Positions 1 to 6,909 of a stretch of DNA of 10,467 nt are shown here, one piece after another. Made by a program: the position numbers and the translations under genes. The stretch covers positions 1-10,467 of the forward strand of contig DATMXR010000282.1 of NCBI GenBank assembly GCA_035561315.1, given 5' to 3'. Position 1 is the first letter of the stretch. The number at the start of each line of letters is the position of its first letter. The DNA is from JAEYLA01 sp035561315. Lineage in GTDB: Bacteria; Bacillota; Clostridia; Christensenellales; CAG-138. Under the pieces are notes generated by a model. It was not told where the DNA came from and searched no databases. It worked only from the letters and a program-made list of their open reading frames with translations.

Positions 1-2
1 CG

Positions 3-22
3 TCGGCGCTTTAAAGCGCCGA
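3..22. repeat. Perfect 20-bp palindrome at the left edge
   Basis: The two 10-base arms (TCGGCGCTTT / AAAGCGCCGA) are exact reverse complements with no spacer. It is not followed by a T-run, so it is not a typical intrinsic terminator. It may be an operator, or chance structure at the end of an upstream gene: a frame starting at base 2 runs to a TAG at 41-43 and could be the last codons of a gene outside the window. The function is unknown. Confidence 0.45.
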
Positions 23-60
23 TACCTTGAGACCCTTGAGTAGGTTATTGGTATTCGAGA

Positions 61-90
61 GCGGGGGGCGTCTCGTCTCCCGCCTTTTTT
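61..90 (+). terminator. Intrinsic terminator upstream of livH
   Basis: Bases 61-70 pair with 74-83 around a TCT loop (10 pairs, two of them G-U), followed by TTTTTT at 85-90. It lies 55 bases before the livH start, so it most likely ends an unseen upstream transcript. If the upstream gene is the transporter's binding protein, it would instead be a partial terminator or attenuator lowering permease and ATPase output. Confidence 0.7.
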
Positions 91-145
91 AAGCAATGGC
101 ACGATTTCGCGAATTGCCCGATCCTATTTGGGAGGCTACGCTTTT

Positions 146-1027
146 ATGAGCATGACAACCTTCTTGCAGCACTGCCTGACGGGAATCTCGCTGGGCGGCG
201 CTTACGCGCTGATCGCCATCGGCTACACGATGGTGTACGGCATCCTGCGTTTGATTAACTTCGCCCACGGCGAGATTTTCATGATGGCGGGGTATTTCAT
301 GATATTCTGCATGTCCAGCATGCCGTGGCAGCTCGCCGTGCCCGTGGTGATACTCGTTACCGTGCTGCTCGGCGTCGGGATCGAGCGCATGGCGTACAAG
401 CCCCTGCGCACGGCGCCCCGCATGTCCATCATGATCTCCGCCATCGGCGTTTCTTATCTGCTGCAAAATCTGGCGACGTACCTGTTTACCGCCATTCCGA
501 GAGGATATCCCGAGATTCCGCTGCTCAAGCGGATCTTCCAGATCGGGGACGTTTCTGCAAGCCTCGTCACGTTCCTCACGCCCGTGCTCACGGTGATACT
601 GGTGGTGCTGCTGATGCTTTTGATTAACCACACCAAGGTCGGCATGGCCATGCGCGCCGTCAGCAAGGATTTTGAAACCTCCAAGCTGATGGGCATCAAG
701 ATCAACTCCGTCATCAGCATGACGTTCGTCATAGGCTCCGCGCTCGCGGCGGTAGGCTCCGTGCTGTATTTTACGGACCGCATGTCCGTCACGCCGTTCT
801 CCGGCACGCTGCCGGGCTTAAAATGTTTTGTGGCGGCGGTGTTCGGCGGCATCGGCTCCATCCCGGGCGCGGTGGTGGGCGGCTTTTTGATCGGCATCAG
901 CGAGACGATGCTCGTCGCTTTGGGGTATTCCACGTTCAGCGACGCGTTCACGTTCCTGCTGCTCATCCTCATGCTGCTGTTAAAGCCCACCGGCCTCTTC
1001 GGCGAGAAAAGTACGGATAAGGTGTGA
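146..1027 (+). CDS. livH: Branched-chain amino acid ABC transporter permease LivH
   Basis: One of the two membrane subunits of a LIV-type (HAAT family) ABC importer, forming the translocation channel with LivM. The 293-residue protein is hydrophobic throughout. It has the family hallmark RLINFAHGE at residues 35-43, the cytoplasmic ATPase-contact loop at about 165-187 (VGMAMRAVSKD...LMGIK), the glycine-rich GGIGSIPGAVVGGF segment at 234-247 and the terminal KPTGLFG at 280-286. Length is normal for the family (about 290-310). I chose ATG 146 because GGAGG at 131-135 lies 10 bases upstream; an in-frame TTG at 128 overlaps that site and is unlikely. The stop codon nearly touches livM. Substrate specificity (Leu/Ile/Val or another amide or amino acid) cannot be read from the permease. 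Confidence 0.95.
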   Translation: MSMTTFLQHCLTGISLGGAYALIAIGYTMVYGILRLINFAHGEIFMMAGYFMIFCMSSMPWQLAVPVVILVTVLLGVGIERMAYKPLRTAPRMSIMISAIGVSYLLQNLATYLFTAIPRGYPEIPLLKRIFQIGDVSASLVTFLTPVLTVILVVLLMLLINHTKVGMAMRAVSKDFETSKLMGIKINSVISMTFVIGSALAAVGSVLYFTDRMSVTPFSGTLPGLKCFVAAVFGGIGSIPGAVVGGFLIGISETMLVALGYSTFSDAFTFLLLILMLLLKPTGLFGEKSTDKV

Positions 1028-1032
1028 CGCAT

Positions 1033-2187
1033 ATGAAACAGACAACAAAACGCATCTGTTCGGTTACGACGGCAGCGGTGCTCCTCATCCTCCTGTATAT
1101 ACTGGAGGCGAACAAATACCAGAACGGCATGCTCTATACGCTGCTGCAAAAGAGCGCCATCCTCTCGGTGGTGGCGGTCTCCATGAACCTTTTGAACGGG
1201 TTCACGGGTCTGTTTTCCCTGGGGCAGGCGGGCTTTATGTCCATCGGCGCGTACATTACGGCGCTGCTCGTCATCCCGGTGGAGCACCTTGACGGCGTCT
1301 ATTACGCGGGCGGCGTCAGCCCCGCCATACTCGCCTTCCGCACGGCCATGGCGGCGGGGCCGGGGTGGCTCACGGCGCTGTATCCCTTCCTTGCGCTGAT
1401 ATTGGGGGGCCTGGGCGCGGCGCTGTTCGCGGCGCTCATCGGTTACCCGGTGCTGCGCTTGAAGAGCGATTATCTCGCCATCGCCACGCTCGGGTTTTCC
1501 GAGATCATACGCGCCGTCGTGTCGAGCCCGCAGATGGACAAAATCACAAACGGCTCGTACGGGCTCAATAAAATACCGGACTTCCCCGAAATGTTCTTCG
1601 GGCTCGTCCCCTCCATGATCACGCCGTTTCTGATCGCGGCGGTCTGCATACTCCTCATGGTGCTGCTCATCAATTCCTCCTATGGCCGGGCGTTCAAGGC
1701 CATACGCGAGGACGAGGTGGCGGCGGAGGCCATGGGCGTGAACCTGTTCCGGCACAAGGAGATGGCGTTTGTCATCAGCTCCTTTTTCACGGGCGTGGGC
1801 GGGGGATTGCTCGCGATGTTCATGCGCTCCATCGAGGCGAAGACGTTCTCTATCGCCCTCACATACGATATCCTGCTCATCATCGTCATAGGCGGCATCG
1901 GAAGCGTCACGGGGAGCATACTGGGCTCGTTCCTCGTCACCATAGGCAAGGAAGGGTTATTGCGCTTCTTTGACGAGCCGCTCTCTATCGGCGGCTGGGA
2001 GGTCCCGCTGTTCCGGCCGGGCTTCCGCATGGTGATATTCTCTATCCTCCTGATGGTGGTGGTGCTGTTCTACCGCAGGGGCATCATGGGCACAAAGGAA
2101 TTTTCCTGGGACGCGGTGGCGCGCTTTCCGGCCTGGGTCAAACGAAAATGCAGGGGCAGGCGCCCGGCGGGGGGTGACGTAAAATGA
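1033..2187 (+). CDS. livM: Branched-chain amino acid ABC transporter permease LivM
   Basis: Second membrane subunit of the LIV-type importer, pairing with LivH. The protein has 384 residues, within the family range (about 300-430). Landmarks are an N-terminal membrane segment at about 9-24, NGFTGLFSLGQAGFMSIGAY at 55-74 (the LivM counterpart of the LivH hallmark), LRLKSDYLAIATLGFSEIIR at 141-160, the ATPase-contact loop with AIREDEVAAEAMG at 223-235, GGIGSVTGSILGSF at 287-300 and RRGIMG at 348-353. A basic 30-residue C-terminal tail follows. A start at GTG 1024 would overlap the livH stop as GTGA; ATG 1033 is preferred because AAGGTG (1019-1024) is a ribosome binding site at the right distance. 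The stop overlaps the livG start (ATGA at 2184-2187), indicating translational coupling. Confidence 0.94.
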   Translation: MKQTTKRICSVTTAAVLLILLYILEANKYQNGMLYTLLQKSAILSVVAVSMNLLNGFTGLFSLGQAGFMSIGAYITALLVIPVEHLDGVYYAGGVSPAILAFRTAMAAGPGWLTALYPFLALILGGLGAALFAALIGYPVLRLKSDYLAIATLGFSEIIRAVVSSPQMDKITNGSYGLNKIPDFPEMFFGLVPSMITPFLIAAVCILLMVLLINSSYGRAFKAIREDEVAAEAMGVNLFRHKEMAFVISSFFTGVGGGLLAMFMRSIEAKTFSIALTYDILLIIVIGGIGSVTGSILGSFLVTIGKEGLLRFFDEPLSIGGWEVPLFRPGFRMVIFSILLMVVVLFYRRGIMGTKEFSWDAVARFPAWVKRKCRGRRPAGGDVK

Positions 2188-3023
2188 GCGGCCATGTATT
2201 GGAGCTTCGGGACGTCACCATGCAGTTCGGCGGCGTCATGGCGGTGGATAACCTTTCCCTGGCGGTGGACAAAGGCGAGATCGTGGCGCTGATCGGTCCC
2301 AACGGCGCGGGCAAGACCACGGCGTTCAACGTCATCACCGGCGTATACGCGCCCACAAACGGCGAGGTGCTTCTCCATGGAAACGTCATTGCCAGTAACT
2401 TCCCGCGCGGCAAAATGAAGCGCCTGTACGCGGGGGCGAACCGCGGCAAGTATACCGCGGTGGTTTCAAAAACGCCGGACCGCATCACAAAGCTTGGCGT
2501 CGCGCGCACGTTCCAGAACATCCGCCTGTTTAAAAACCTGACGGTATTGGAAAACGTGCTCATCGCAAAGCATATGAACAGCAAGGCGGGCCTGTTTTCC
2601 GCCGTGTTCCGCCTCAACCGCAGGGAAGAGCAGGACATGCAGAATGAGGCGCTGGCGCTTTTGAAAATCGTCGGCCTGGAGCACGCGAAGGACGAGATCG
2701 CGGCCTCCCTGCCCTACGGCAAGCAGCGGCATCTCGAAATCGCCCGCGCGCTTGCGACAAAGCCGCAGCTGCTGCTCCTTGACGAACCAGCGGCGGGCAT
2801 GAACCCGCAGGAGACCGACGAGCTGACCGCCTTCATCCGCAGGATCAAGGACGAATTCCATCTGACGGTGTTCATGATCGAGCACCACATGAATCTCGTC
2901 ATGGAGATTTCCGACCGCATCTATGTCATAGATTTCGGCAGGCAGATCGCGGAGGGTACGCCCAGAGAGGTGCAGGACAATCCCGTGGTCATCGCCGCGT
3001 ACTTGGGGGTGGAAAAAGCATGA
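2184..3023 (+). CDS. livG: Branched-chain amino acid ABC transporter ATP-binding protein LivG
   Basis: Cytoplasmic ATPase that powers the LivHM channel together with LivF. The 279-residue protein has Walker A GPNGAGKTT at 38-46, Q-loop glutamine 111 (RTFQNIRLF), the degenerate LivG-type signature LPYGKQRHLEIARAL at 176-190, Walker B LLLLDEP at 196-202 with catalytic Glu201, and the switch histidine in MIEHH at 231-235 (H234). It is about 25 residues longer than E. coli LivG (255). The extra length is a basic segment at about 72-98 between Walker A and the Q-loop. ATG overlaps the livM stop, and a GGGGGTG site lies upstream. The stop overlaps livF as ATGA at 3020-3023. All catalytic residues are present, so the subunit should be active. 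Confidence 0.95.
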   Translation: MSGHVLELRDVTMQFGGVMAVDNLSLAVDKGEIVALIGPNGAGKTTAFNVITGVYAPTNGEVLLHGNVIASNFPRGKMKRLYAGANRGKYTAVVSKTPDRITKLGVARTFQNIRLFKNLTVLENVLIAKHMNSKAGLFSAVFRLNRREEQDMQNEALALLKIVGLEHAKDEIAASLPYGKQRHLEIARALATKPQLLLLDEPAAGMNPQETDELTAFIRRIKDEFHLTVFMIEHHMNLVMEISDRIYVIDFGRQIAEGTPREVQDNPVVIAAYLGVEKA

Positions 3024-3739
3024 GCCTGCTGAGCATACAGGACCTGAAGGTCGGTTACGGCGGCATCGAGGCGTTAAAGGGCATTTCCTTCCATGTGGAC
3101 GCAGGGGAGATCGTGACGCTGATCGGCGCGAACGGCGCGGGAAAATCGACCGCTTTGCGCACCATCGCGGGGCTCGTGCCCGCAAGCGCGGGGACGATCA
3201 CATACGACGATAAACCGATCGCCGGCATGGATACGCAGAAGATCGTGGAGCGCGGCGTGGTGCTTGTCCCCGAGGGCAGGCGCGTGTTCGCGAACCTTAC
3301 GGTGCTTGAAAACCTGCGCATCGGCGCGTACTTGAGAAAAGACGAGGCGGGCGTCGCGGCGGACATCGAGCACGTCTATGCGCTTTTCCCGCGCCTGAAG
3401 GAGCGCCATTGGCAGATGGCGGGTACCCTTTCGGGCGGGGAGCAGCAGATGCTGGCCGTGGGCCGGGCGCTCATGGCAAAGCCCAGGCTCATCATGATGG
3501 ATGAGCCCTCCCTGGGCCTGGCGCCCCTTATCGTGCAGGATATATTCGATATCATAGGCCGCATCAACGCGGACGGCGTGACGGTGCTGCTCATCGAGCA
3601 GAACGCGAACGCGGCGCTGCGCGTCGCCCACCGCGGCTATGTGCTCGAGACCGGGCATATCAAGCTCACGGGCACCGGCATGGAGCTTTTAGAAAACGAG
3701 GAAGTTAAGCAGGCGTACCTGGGCAAAAGCAGCAAGTAA
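3020..3739 (+). CDS. livF: Branched-chain amino acid ABC transporter ATP-binding protein LivF
   Basis: Second ATPase of the LIV importer, forming the nucleotide-binding heterodimer with LivG. The 239-residue protein has the usual length. It shows Walker A GANGAGKST at 36-44, the LivF-type VPEGRRVF at 83-90 in place of a Q-loop glutamine, a canonical LSGGEQQ signature at 137-143, Walker B LIMMDEP at 157-163 and LIEQN at 191-195. Gln194 occupies the switch-histidine position; this is also normal in E. coli LivF, so it is a family trait and not a defect. Last gene of the operon: it overlaps livG by four bases and is followed by a strong terminator at 3771-3800. Confidence 0.95.
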   Translation: MSLLSIQDLKVGYGGIEALKGISFHVDAGEIVTLIGANGAGKSTALRTIAGLVPASAGTITYDDKPIAGMDTQKIVERGVVLVPEGRRVFANLTVLENLRIGAYLRKDEAGVAADIEHVYALFPRLKERHWQMAGTLSGGEQQMLAVGRALMAKPRLIMMDEPSLGLAPLIVQDIFDIIGRINADGVTVLLIEQNANAALRVAHRGYVLETGHIKLTGTGMELLENEEVKQAYLGKSSK

Positions 3740-3740
3740 C

Positions 3741-3769
3741 AAATAATTGTCGCAATCCCGGTTAGACTA
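3741..3769 (+). promoter_or_regulatory. Possible forespore (SigF/SigG-like) promoter for gpr
   Basis: AAATA at 3741-3745, a 14-base gap and GGTTAGACTA at 3760-3769 resemble a SigF promoter. The -10 element matches the GGnRAnAnTR pattern at 9 of 10 positions; the -35 is weak (3 of 5). gpr is known to be a SigF then SigG gene in Bacillus subtilis, which makes this location sensible. It is a match by eye only. Confidence 0.35.
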
Positions 3770-3770
3770 A

Positions 3771-3800
3771 ACTCCGGCGGATAACGCCGGAGTATTTTTT
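3771..3800 (+). terminator. Intrinsic terminator of the livHMGF operon
   Basis: A perfect 9-bp stem (ACTCCGGCG 3771-3779 with CGCCGGAGT 3785-3793), a GATAA loop and TTTTTT at 3795-3800. It ends only 16 bases before the gpr start codon, so no promoter fits between it and gpr. Confidence 0.87.
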
Positions 3801-3816
3801 CGTTTGGAGAGCTGGC

Positions 3817-4740
3817 ATGGACAACATTTATACGGACCTTGCGCGGGAGGCGCGGGAGATTAACCCCGGCATACCGGGGGTTGAGGAGCAGGACGAAAAG
3901 CGGGAGGATATCGAAATTTCCCGCATCGAGGTGCAGACGGCGGAGGCCTCGCGCGCATTGGGAAAGCCCATCGGGCGCTACATCACGATAGAAGCCCCCG
4001 CGCTTTCCGAGCGGGATACCGAGGTGTTCCGCAAGGTATCCGATATCGTTGCGGAGGAGCTTGTCGGCCTGCTGCCCGACGGCAGCACCAACGGCAGCAT
4101 ACTGGTGGTGGGCTTAGGCAACCGGTTCATCACGCCGGACGCGCTGGGCCCGCGCGTGGTGGAAAAGACGTTCGTCACGCGGCATATCACGCAGCACCTG
4201 CCGGATATCATAGGCGAGCCCATGCGCTCGGTGGCGGCGGTGGCTCCCGGGGTGCTGGGTACGACGGGCGTGGAGACTTTGGAGATGCTAAGAGGCCTGG
4301 TGGAGCGCGTCAAACCCACCGCCGTCATCGCCATAGACGCGCTGGCGTCCAGGCGGGCCGCGCGCATCAGCACGGCCATACAGATCACGGATACCGGCAT
4401 ACAGCCGGGTTCGGGCGTGGGCAACGACGGCAGGCTGGGGCTGACGCAGGAATCGCTGGGCGTGCCCGTTATCGCCATGGGCGTGCCCACGGTGGTGCTC
4501 GCGTCCACCATATCGCAGGATACCATCAGCCTCATCGCGGAGGAAACGAACCTGCGCGGCGAGGAGGAGCGCATGAAAAAGCTCGCGGAGCAGGTGGTCA
4601 GCGAGCATTTCGGCCCCATGATCGTCACGCCCAAGGAAATCGACACCATCGTGACCGACATGGCGGGCATACTGTCCGACGGCGTCAACCTGGCGCTGCA
4701 CAAGCCGTATTACGATCAGGTGAAGGAACTGCTGGCGTAA
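3817..4740 (+). CDS. gpr: Spore germination protease GPR (peptidase family A25)
   Basis: Initiates degradation of small acid-soluble DNA-protecting proteins (SASP) when the spore germinates; made as an inactive zymogen in the forespore. The 307-residue protein is in the range of clostridial GPRs and shorter than the roughly 370 residues of Bacillus. The aspartates equivalent to the catalytic pair identified in B. megaterium GPR are present: D108 in TPDALGP and D174 in IDALASR. Other conserved stretches are VVGLGNRFITPDALGP (97-112), APGVLGTTG (143-151), PGSGVGNDG (197-205) and GVPVIAMGVPTV (215-226). The N-terminal YTDLAREA (5-12) resembles the autoprocessing site, suggesting cleavage after Asp7. 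ATG 3817 is supported by GGAGAG at 3806-3811. It is followed by spoIIP, the conserved Bacillus order. Confidence 0.95.
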   Translation: MDNIYTDLAREAREINPGIPGVEEQDEKREDIEISRIEVQTAEASRALGKPIGRYITIEAPALSERDTEVFRKVSDIVAEELVGLLPDGSTNGSILVVGLGNRFITPDALGPRVVEKTFVTRHITQHLPDIIGEPMRSVAAVAPGVLGTTGVETLEMLRGLVERVKPTAVIAIDALASRRAARISTAIQITDTGIQPGSGVGNDGRLGLTQESLGVPVIAMGVPTVVLASTISQDTISLIAEETNLRGEEERMKKLAEQVVSEHFGPMIVTPKEIDTIVTDMAGILSDGVNLALHKPYYDQVKELLA

Positions 4741-4760
4741 AGCGGGCAAAGCAGCGTAAA

Positions 4761-4806
4761 CCCCGCGGCGCTGATTTAATCAGCCGCGGGGGTCTCCCGG
4801 GTTTTT
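4761..4806 (+). terminator. Probable terminator after gpr
   Basis: CCCCGCGG (4761-4768) pairs with CCGCGGGG (4784-4791), and inside it CTGAT (4771-4775) pairs with ATCAG (4779-4783). The T-run (4802-4806) comes ten bases after the stem, with a CCCGGG palindrome between, so the geometry is imperfect. It lies 20 bases after the gpr stop. Confidence 0.55.
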
Positions 4807-4854
4807 GGTTAAAAAATCCGCTTGTAAAACAAAAATGAACACGCTTTTTGCCCA

Positions 4855-4884
4855 CGCATACCCGTTCAGGCTGACGCATACGTT
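4855..4884 (+). promoter_or_regulatory. Candidate mother-cell (SigE-like) promoter for spoIIP
   Basis: CGCATACC (4855-4862), a 14-base gap and CATACGTT (4877-4884) resemble the SigE pattern of an ATA-containing -35 and a CATACAnT -10. ACGCATAC occurs twice exactly 20 bases apart (4854 and 4874). spoIIP is a SigE-controlled gene in B. subtilis. The predicted start of transcription would fall almost on the spoIIP ATG, which is unusual. The match is by eye. Confidence 0.4.
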
Positions 4885-4889
4885 TTTAC

Positions 4890-5942
4890 ATGGACAGGAC
4901 ATGGACAAAACGCGGCAAAAAGAAAATAGGCAAGCCGCAGGCACGGCGGTTAAAGGGGGGCACCTCTTTTTCCGCCGTACGTTTGCGGCTGTTTGCCGCC
5001 GCGGCGGTGGTTTTGAGCATGGTGGGGATCGCCCTTTTAAGCTCCGGCTCGGCCAACCGGAGGCTTATGATGATGTCCGTGCCCATGGTGTACGCCGCGG
5101 AGCCGGAAGCACCGGTGCCGCCCGAACCCGATATTTCCATATCCCGCGTGGACATCATGCCGGAAGTCGGGGATGAGATGCGCATAGAGGTGCTCTCCCC
5201 CAAGGCGCAGCCTTCCGTGGAGCTGGGAGGTCCCGAGCCGCGTATCCTCATCTACCATACCCACGCCACGGAGGCATATGCGGAGGCGGAGGACAACGAC
5301 TGGCGCACGCAGGACCAGAGCGAGAACATCATCGCCGTAGGCGAATTGCTGGCCAAAATCCTGCGGGAGCAATACGGCTGCAACGTCATCCACGATAAAA
5401 CCAACCACGAGCCGCCCGTGCTTGCCACCTCCTATTCGCGCTCGGAAGTCACCATGAAACGGTATAAGCAGACGTATCCTTCCCTTACCCTGTTCATCGA
5501 CGTCCACCGCGACGCGGGCGCAGGGCTGGCGACCGAGATCGGAGGCGAGCGGGTAGCAAGGATGATGTTTGTGGTGGGCACCGGGGAAGGGGCGACGGGC
5601 AAAGGCTATAAGGAAATGCCGGATTTTGAAAGCAACTACGCGCTGGCGCTCGCAGTGACAAACAAGCTTGCGGAAATCGACAATGAGCTGCCGCGCAACA
5701 TCCGCGTCAAGGTCGGCCGTTACAACCAGCATGTCTCCAACCAGTGCCTGCTTCTTGAGGTGGGCGACAATAAGAACACGCTCCAGGAAGCATTGAACGC
5801 CGTTCCGTATTTTGCGCAGGCGCTCATGGAGGTCGTGGGCAACGGGGCGCCCATAGCCGACCCCGGCAAAGCCGCAAGCGCCGCCGCGAACGCCTCCGGC
5901 AAAGCGCCCACCCCCGCGCCGGAAATCAATTGGGCGCCCTGA
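4890..5942 (+). CDS. spoIIP: Stage II sporulation protein P (SpoIIP), engulfment peptidoglycan hydrolase
   Basis: Amidase/endopeptidase that, with SpoIID and SpoIIM (the DMP complex, known in B. subtilis), thins septal peptidoglycan so the mother cell can engulf the forespore. The 350-residue protein has a basic N-terminus, one membrane anchor at about 31-50, a linker rich in Pro and Glu at 70-82, and the hydrolase domain from about 115 to 315. Landmarks are ILIYHTHATEAY (119-130), LFIDVHRDAG (201-210) and SNQCLLLEVGD (283-293). His123/His125, His206 and Glu290 are plausible metal or catalytic residues by family analogy. The last 30 residues are Ala/Pro-rich low complexity. An in-frame stop at 4872-4874 limits the start to ATG 4890, yet no ribosome binding site precedes it. 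A GGACAGG motif serves only an out-of-frame ATG at 4901. No terminator is evident before the next gene. Confidence 0.93.
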   Translation: MDRTWTKRGKKKIGKPQARRLKGGTSFSAVRLRLFAAAAVVLSMVGIALLSSGSANRRLMMMSVPMVYAAEPEAPVPPEPDISISRVDIMPEVGDEMRIEVLSPKAQPSVELGGPEPRILIYHTHATEAYAEAEDNDWRTQDQSENIIAVGELLAKILREQYGCNVIHDKTNHEPPVLATSYSRSEVTMKRYKQTYPSLTLFIDVHRDAGAGLATEIGGERVARMMFVVGTGEGATGKGYKEMPDFESNYALALAVTNKLAEIDNELPRNIRVKVGRYNQHVSNQCLLLEVGDNKNTLQEALNAVPYFAQALMEVVGNGAPIADPGKAASAAANASGKAPTPAPEINWAP

Positions 5943-6018
5943 CTCCTGTTCCATACGCGCGTTTTTGCTGTATACTCTATGGGAAAGGCATAACGCGTGA
6001 AAGGAAGAGGGGGAAGGG

Positions 6019-6747
6019 ATGCGCTTTTTGCACTGCGCGGATCTGCACATCGGCTGCTTTTCAGACGTTGCGGAAGGGATACAATGCCTGGACTTTCTTG
6101 CGGAGGCCGCGCTTGCGGGGAAGGCGCAGGCAATGCTCATCGCCGGGGACCTGTTCGACAAAGCGGCCCCCTATCCTTATGCGGCGCGGCGCGCCGTAGA
6201 GCCGCTTTCCCGCCTTGCGGATTGCGGCGTGCGGGTATATGCCGTGGAAGGCAACCACGATTGCGAACCGGACGGCGCTTTTCGTTCTCTTCGTTATCTG
6301 GAGGAAAGAGGGCTTATCCATGTGCTGCGCCCGGCCTGGGACGCTTCGGGCGGGCCGGTATTGGATACATGCGTGGCCGAATGCCACAAAATCCGCATCG
6401 TTGGGCTGGGGTTTTTGGGGGATCAGACGGCACAAAGGCTCAGGGCGTTTGTGGACGCGCTGCCGGACTATAAAGGCGCTACGGTCTGCCTGCTGCATAC
6501 GGGCGTATATGAGGAAGGGCGTGTGCCGCCGGGCGGCGTCACGGAACAGGAGATCGCGTACTGCGCGAAAAAAATACAATACATCGCGCTCGGCCACCGG
6601 CACGGGCGGGAAGAACACGGCATAGCCTTTAACCCCGGCTCTCCCACCGGCGTCCGGCTGAACGATATGGACGCGGATTACGGATATTATTTGGCGGATA
6701 TCGGCGCGGGTTCCGGCAGTATCGCGTTCTTCTTTACAAGAAATTGA
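6019..6747 (+). CDS. Mre11/SbcD-type metallophosphoesterase (putative DNA repair nuclease)
   Basis: Calcineurin-type phosphoesterase of the Mre11/SbcD/YhaO group, predicted dimetal nuclease. All metal motifs are present in order: DLH at 8-10 (CADLHIG), GDLFD at 43-47, GNHD at 78-81, His160 in LLHTGV and GHRH at 192-195. The 242-residue length covers only the catalytic domain; SbcD proteins are nearer 400 residues and have a capping domain and a region that binds SbcC. No SbcC-like ATPase lies beside it. A purine-rich site (AGAGGGGGAAGGG, ending at 6018) directly precedes ATG 6019. A TATACT at 5971-5976 could be a -10, but no good -35 accompanies it. It follows spoIIP by 76 bases without a clear terminator, so co-transcription is possible. 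The substrate and partner are unknown. Confidence 0.83.
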   Translation: MRFLHCADLHIGCFSDVAEGIQCLDFLAEAALAGKAQAMLIAGDLFDKAAPYPYAARRAVEPLSRLADCGVRVYAVEGNHDCEPDGAFRSLRYLEERGLIHVLRPAWDASGGPVLDTCVAECHKIRIVGLGFLGDQTAQRLRAFVDALPDYKGATVCLLHTGVYEEGRVPPGGVTEQEIAYCAKKIQYIALGHRHGREEHGIAFNPGSPTGVRLNDMDADYGYYLADIGAGSGSIAFFFTRN

Positions 6748-6798
6748 TAATCTTCATATATCCCGGGAAATATTGTCGAAATCAGATTTCTGCGCGCC

Positions 6799-6822
6799 CA
6801 AAAGCGGCTCCGGCCGCTTTTG
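6799..6822 (+). terminator. Probable terminator after the phosphoesterase gene
   Basis: A perfect 10-bp stem (CAAAAGCGGC 6799-6808 with GCCGCTTTTG 6813-6822) closed by a TCCG tetraloop. The T-tract is only the TTTT within the 3' arm. It lies 52 bases after the stop and before the degV-family promoter. Confidence 0.6.
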
Positions 6823-6844
6823 CCGCAATGCCCCGCGCATACCC

Positions 6845-6873
6845 TTGACGGATTTTGCATTTGCGGCTATTGT
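6845..6873 (+). promoter_or_regulatory. Housekeeping (SigA-type) promoter for the DegV-family gene
   Basis: TTGACG (6845-6850), a 17-base spacer and TATTGT (6868-6873): 5 of 6 and 4 of 6 matches to TTGACA/TATAAT. It lies downstream of the preceding terminator and about 37 bases before the start codon, which has a strong AAGGAGG site at 6895-6901. Confidence 0.7.
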
Positions 6874-6909
6874 AAAGCGGTAAAGAAATAGGACAAGGAG
6901 GGAGCAGCC

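Noticed and set aside
93..117. TTCGCGAA palindrome and GCAAT/ATTGC pairing before livH, considered as an operator or riboswitch
   Set aside because: The arms are short and match no riboswitch or T-box element I recognise; too weak to list as a feature.
454..1755. A 433-codon open frame on the - strand across livH and livM
   Set aside because: It is antisense to two genes with clear family motifs. Its product is a His/Arg/Glu-rich composition typical of the complement of GC-rich coding sequence and has no recognisable domain.
3150..3160. Gln in place of the switch His in LivF considered as a defect
   Set aside because: LivF proteins, including E. coli LivF, normally have VEQN or IEQN at this position (here residues 192-195), so it is a family trait.
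3157..3173. GC-rich runs and repeated GGCGCGG/GCGGCGG motifs in the ATPase genes
   Set aside because: They reflect Ala/Gly codon use in GC-rich DNA, not repeats with a function.
4805..5176. Open frame on the + strand starting at a TTG and overlapping the first part of spoIIP
   Set aside because: It shares most of its length with spoIIP in another frame, and the product is Arg/Gly-rich without domain features. The internal ATG 4901 has an SD-like GGACAGG, but the frame does not encode SpoIIP.
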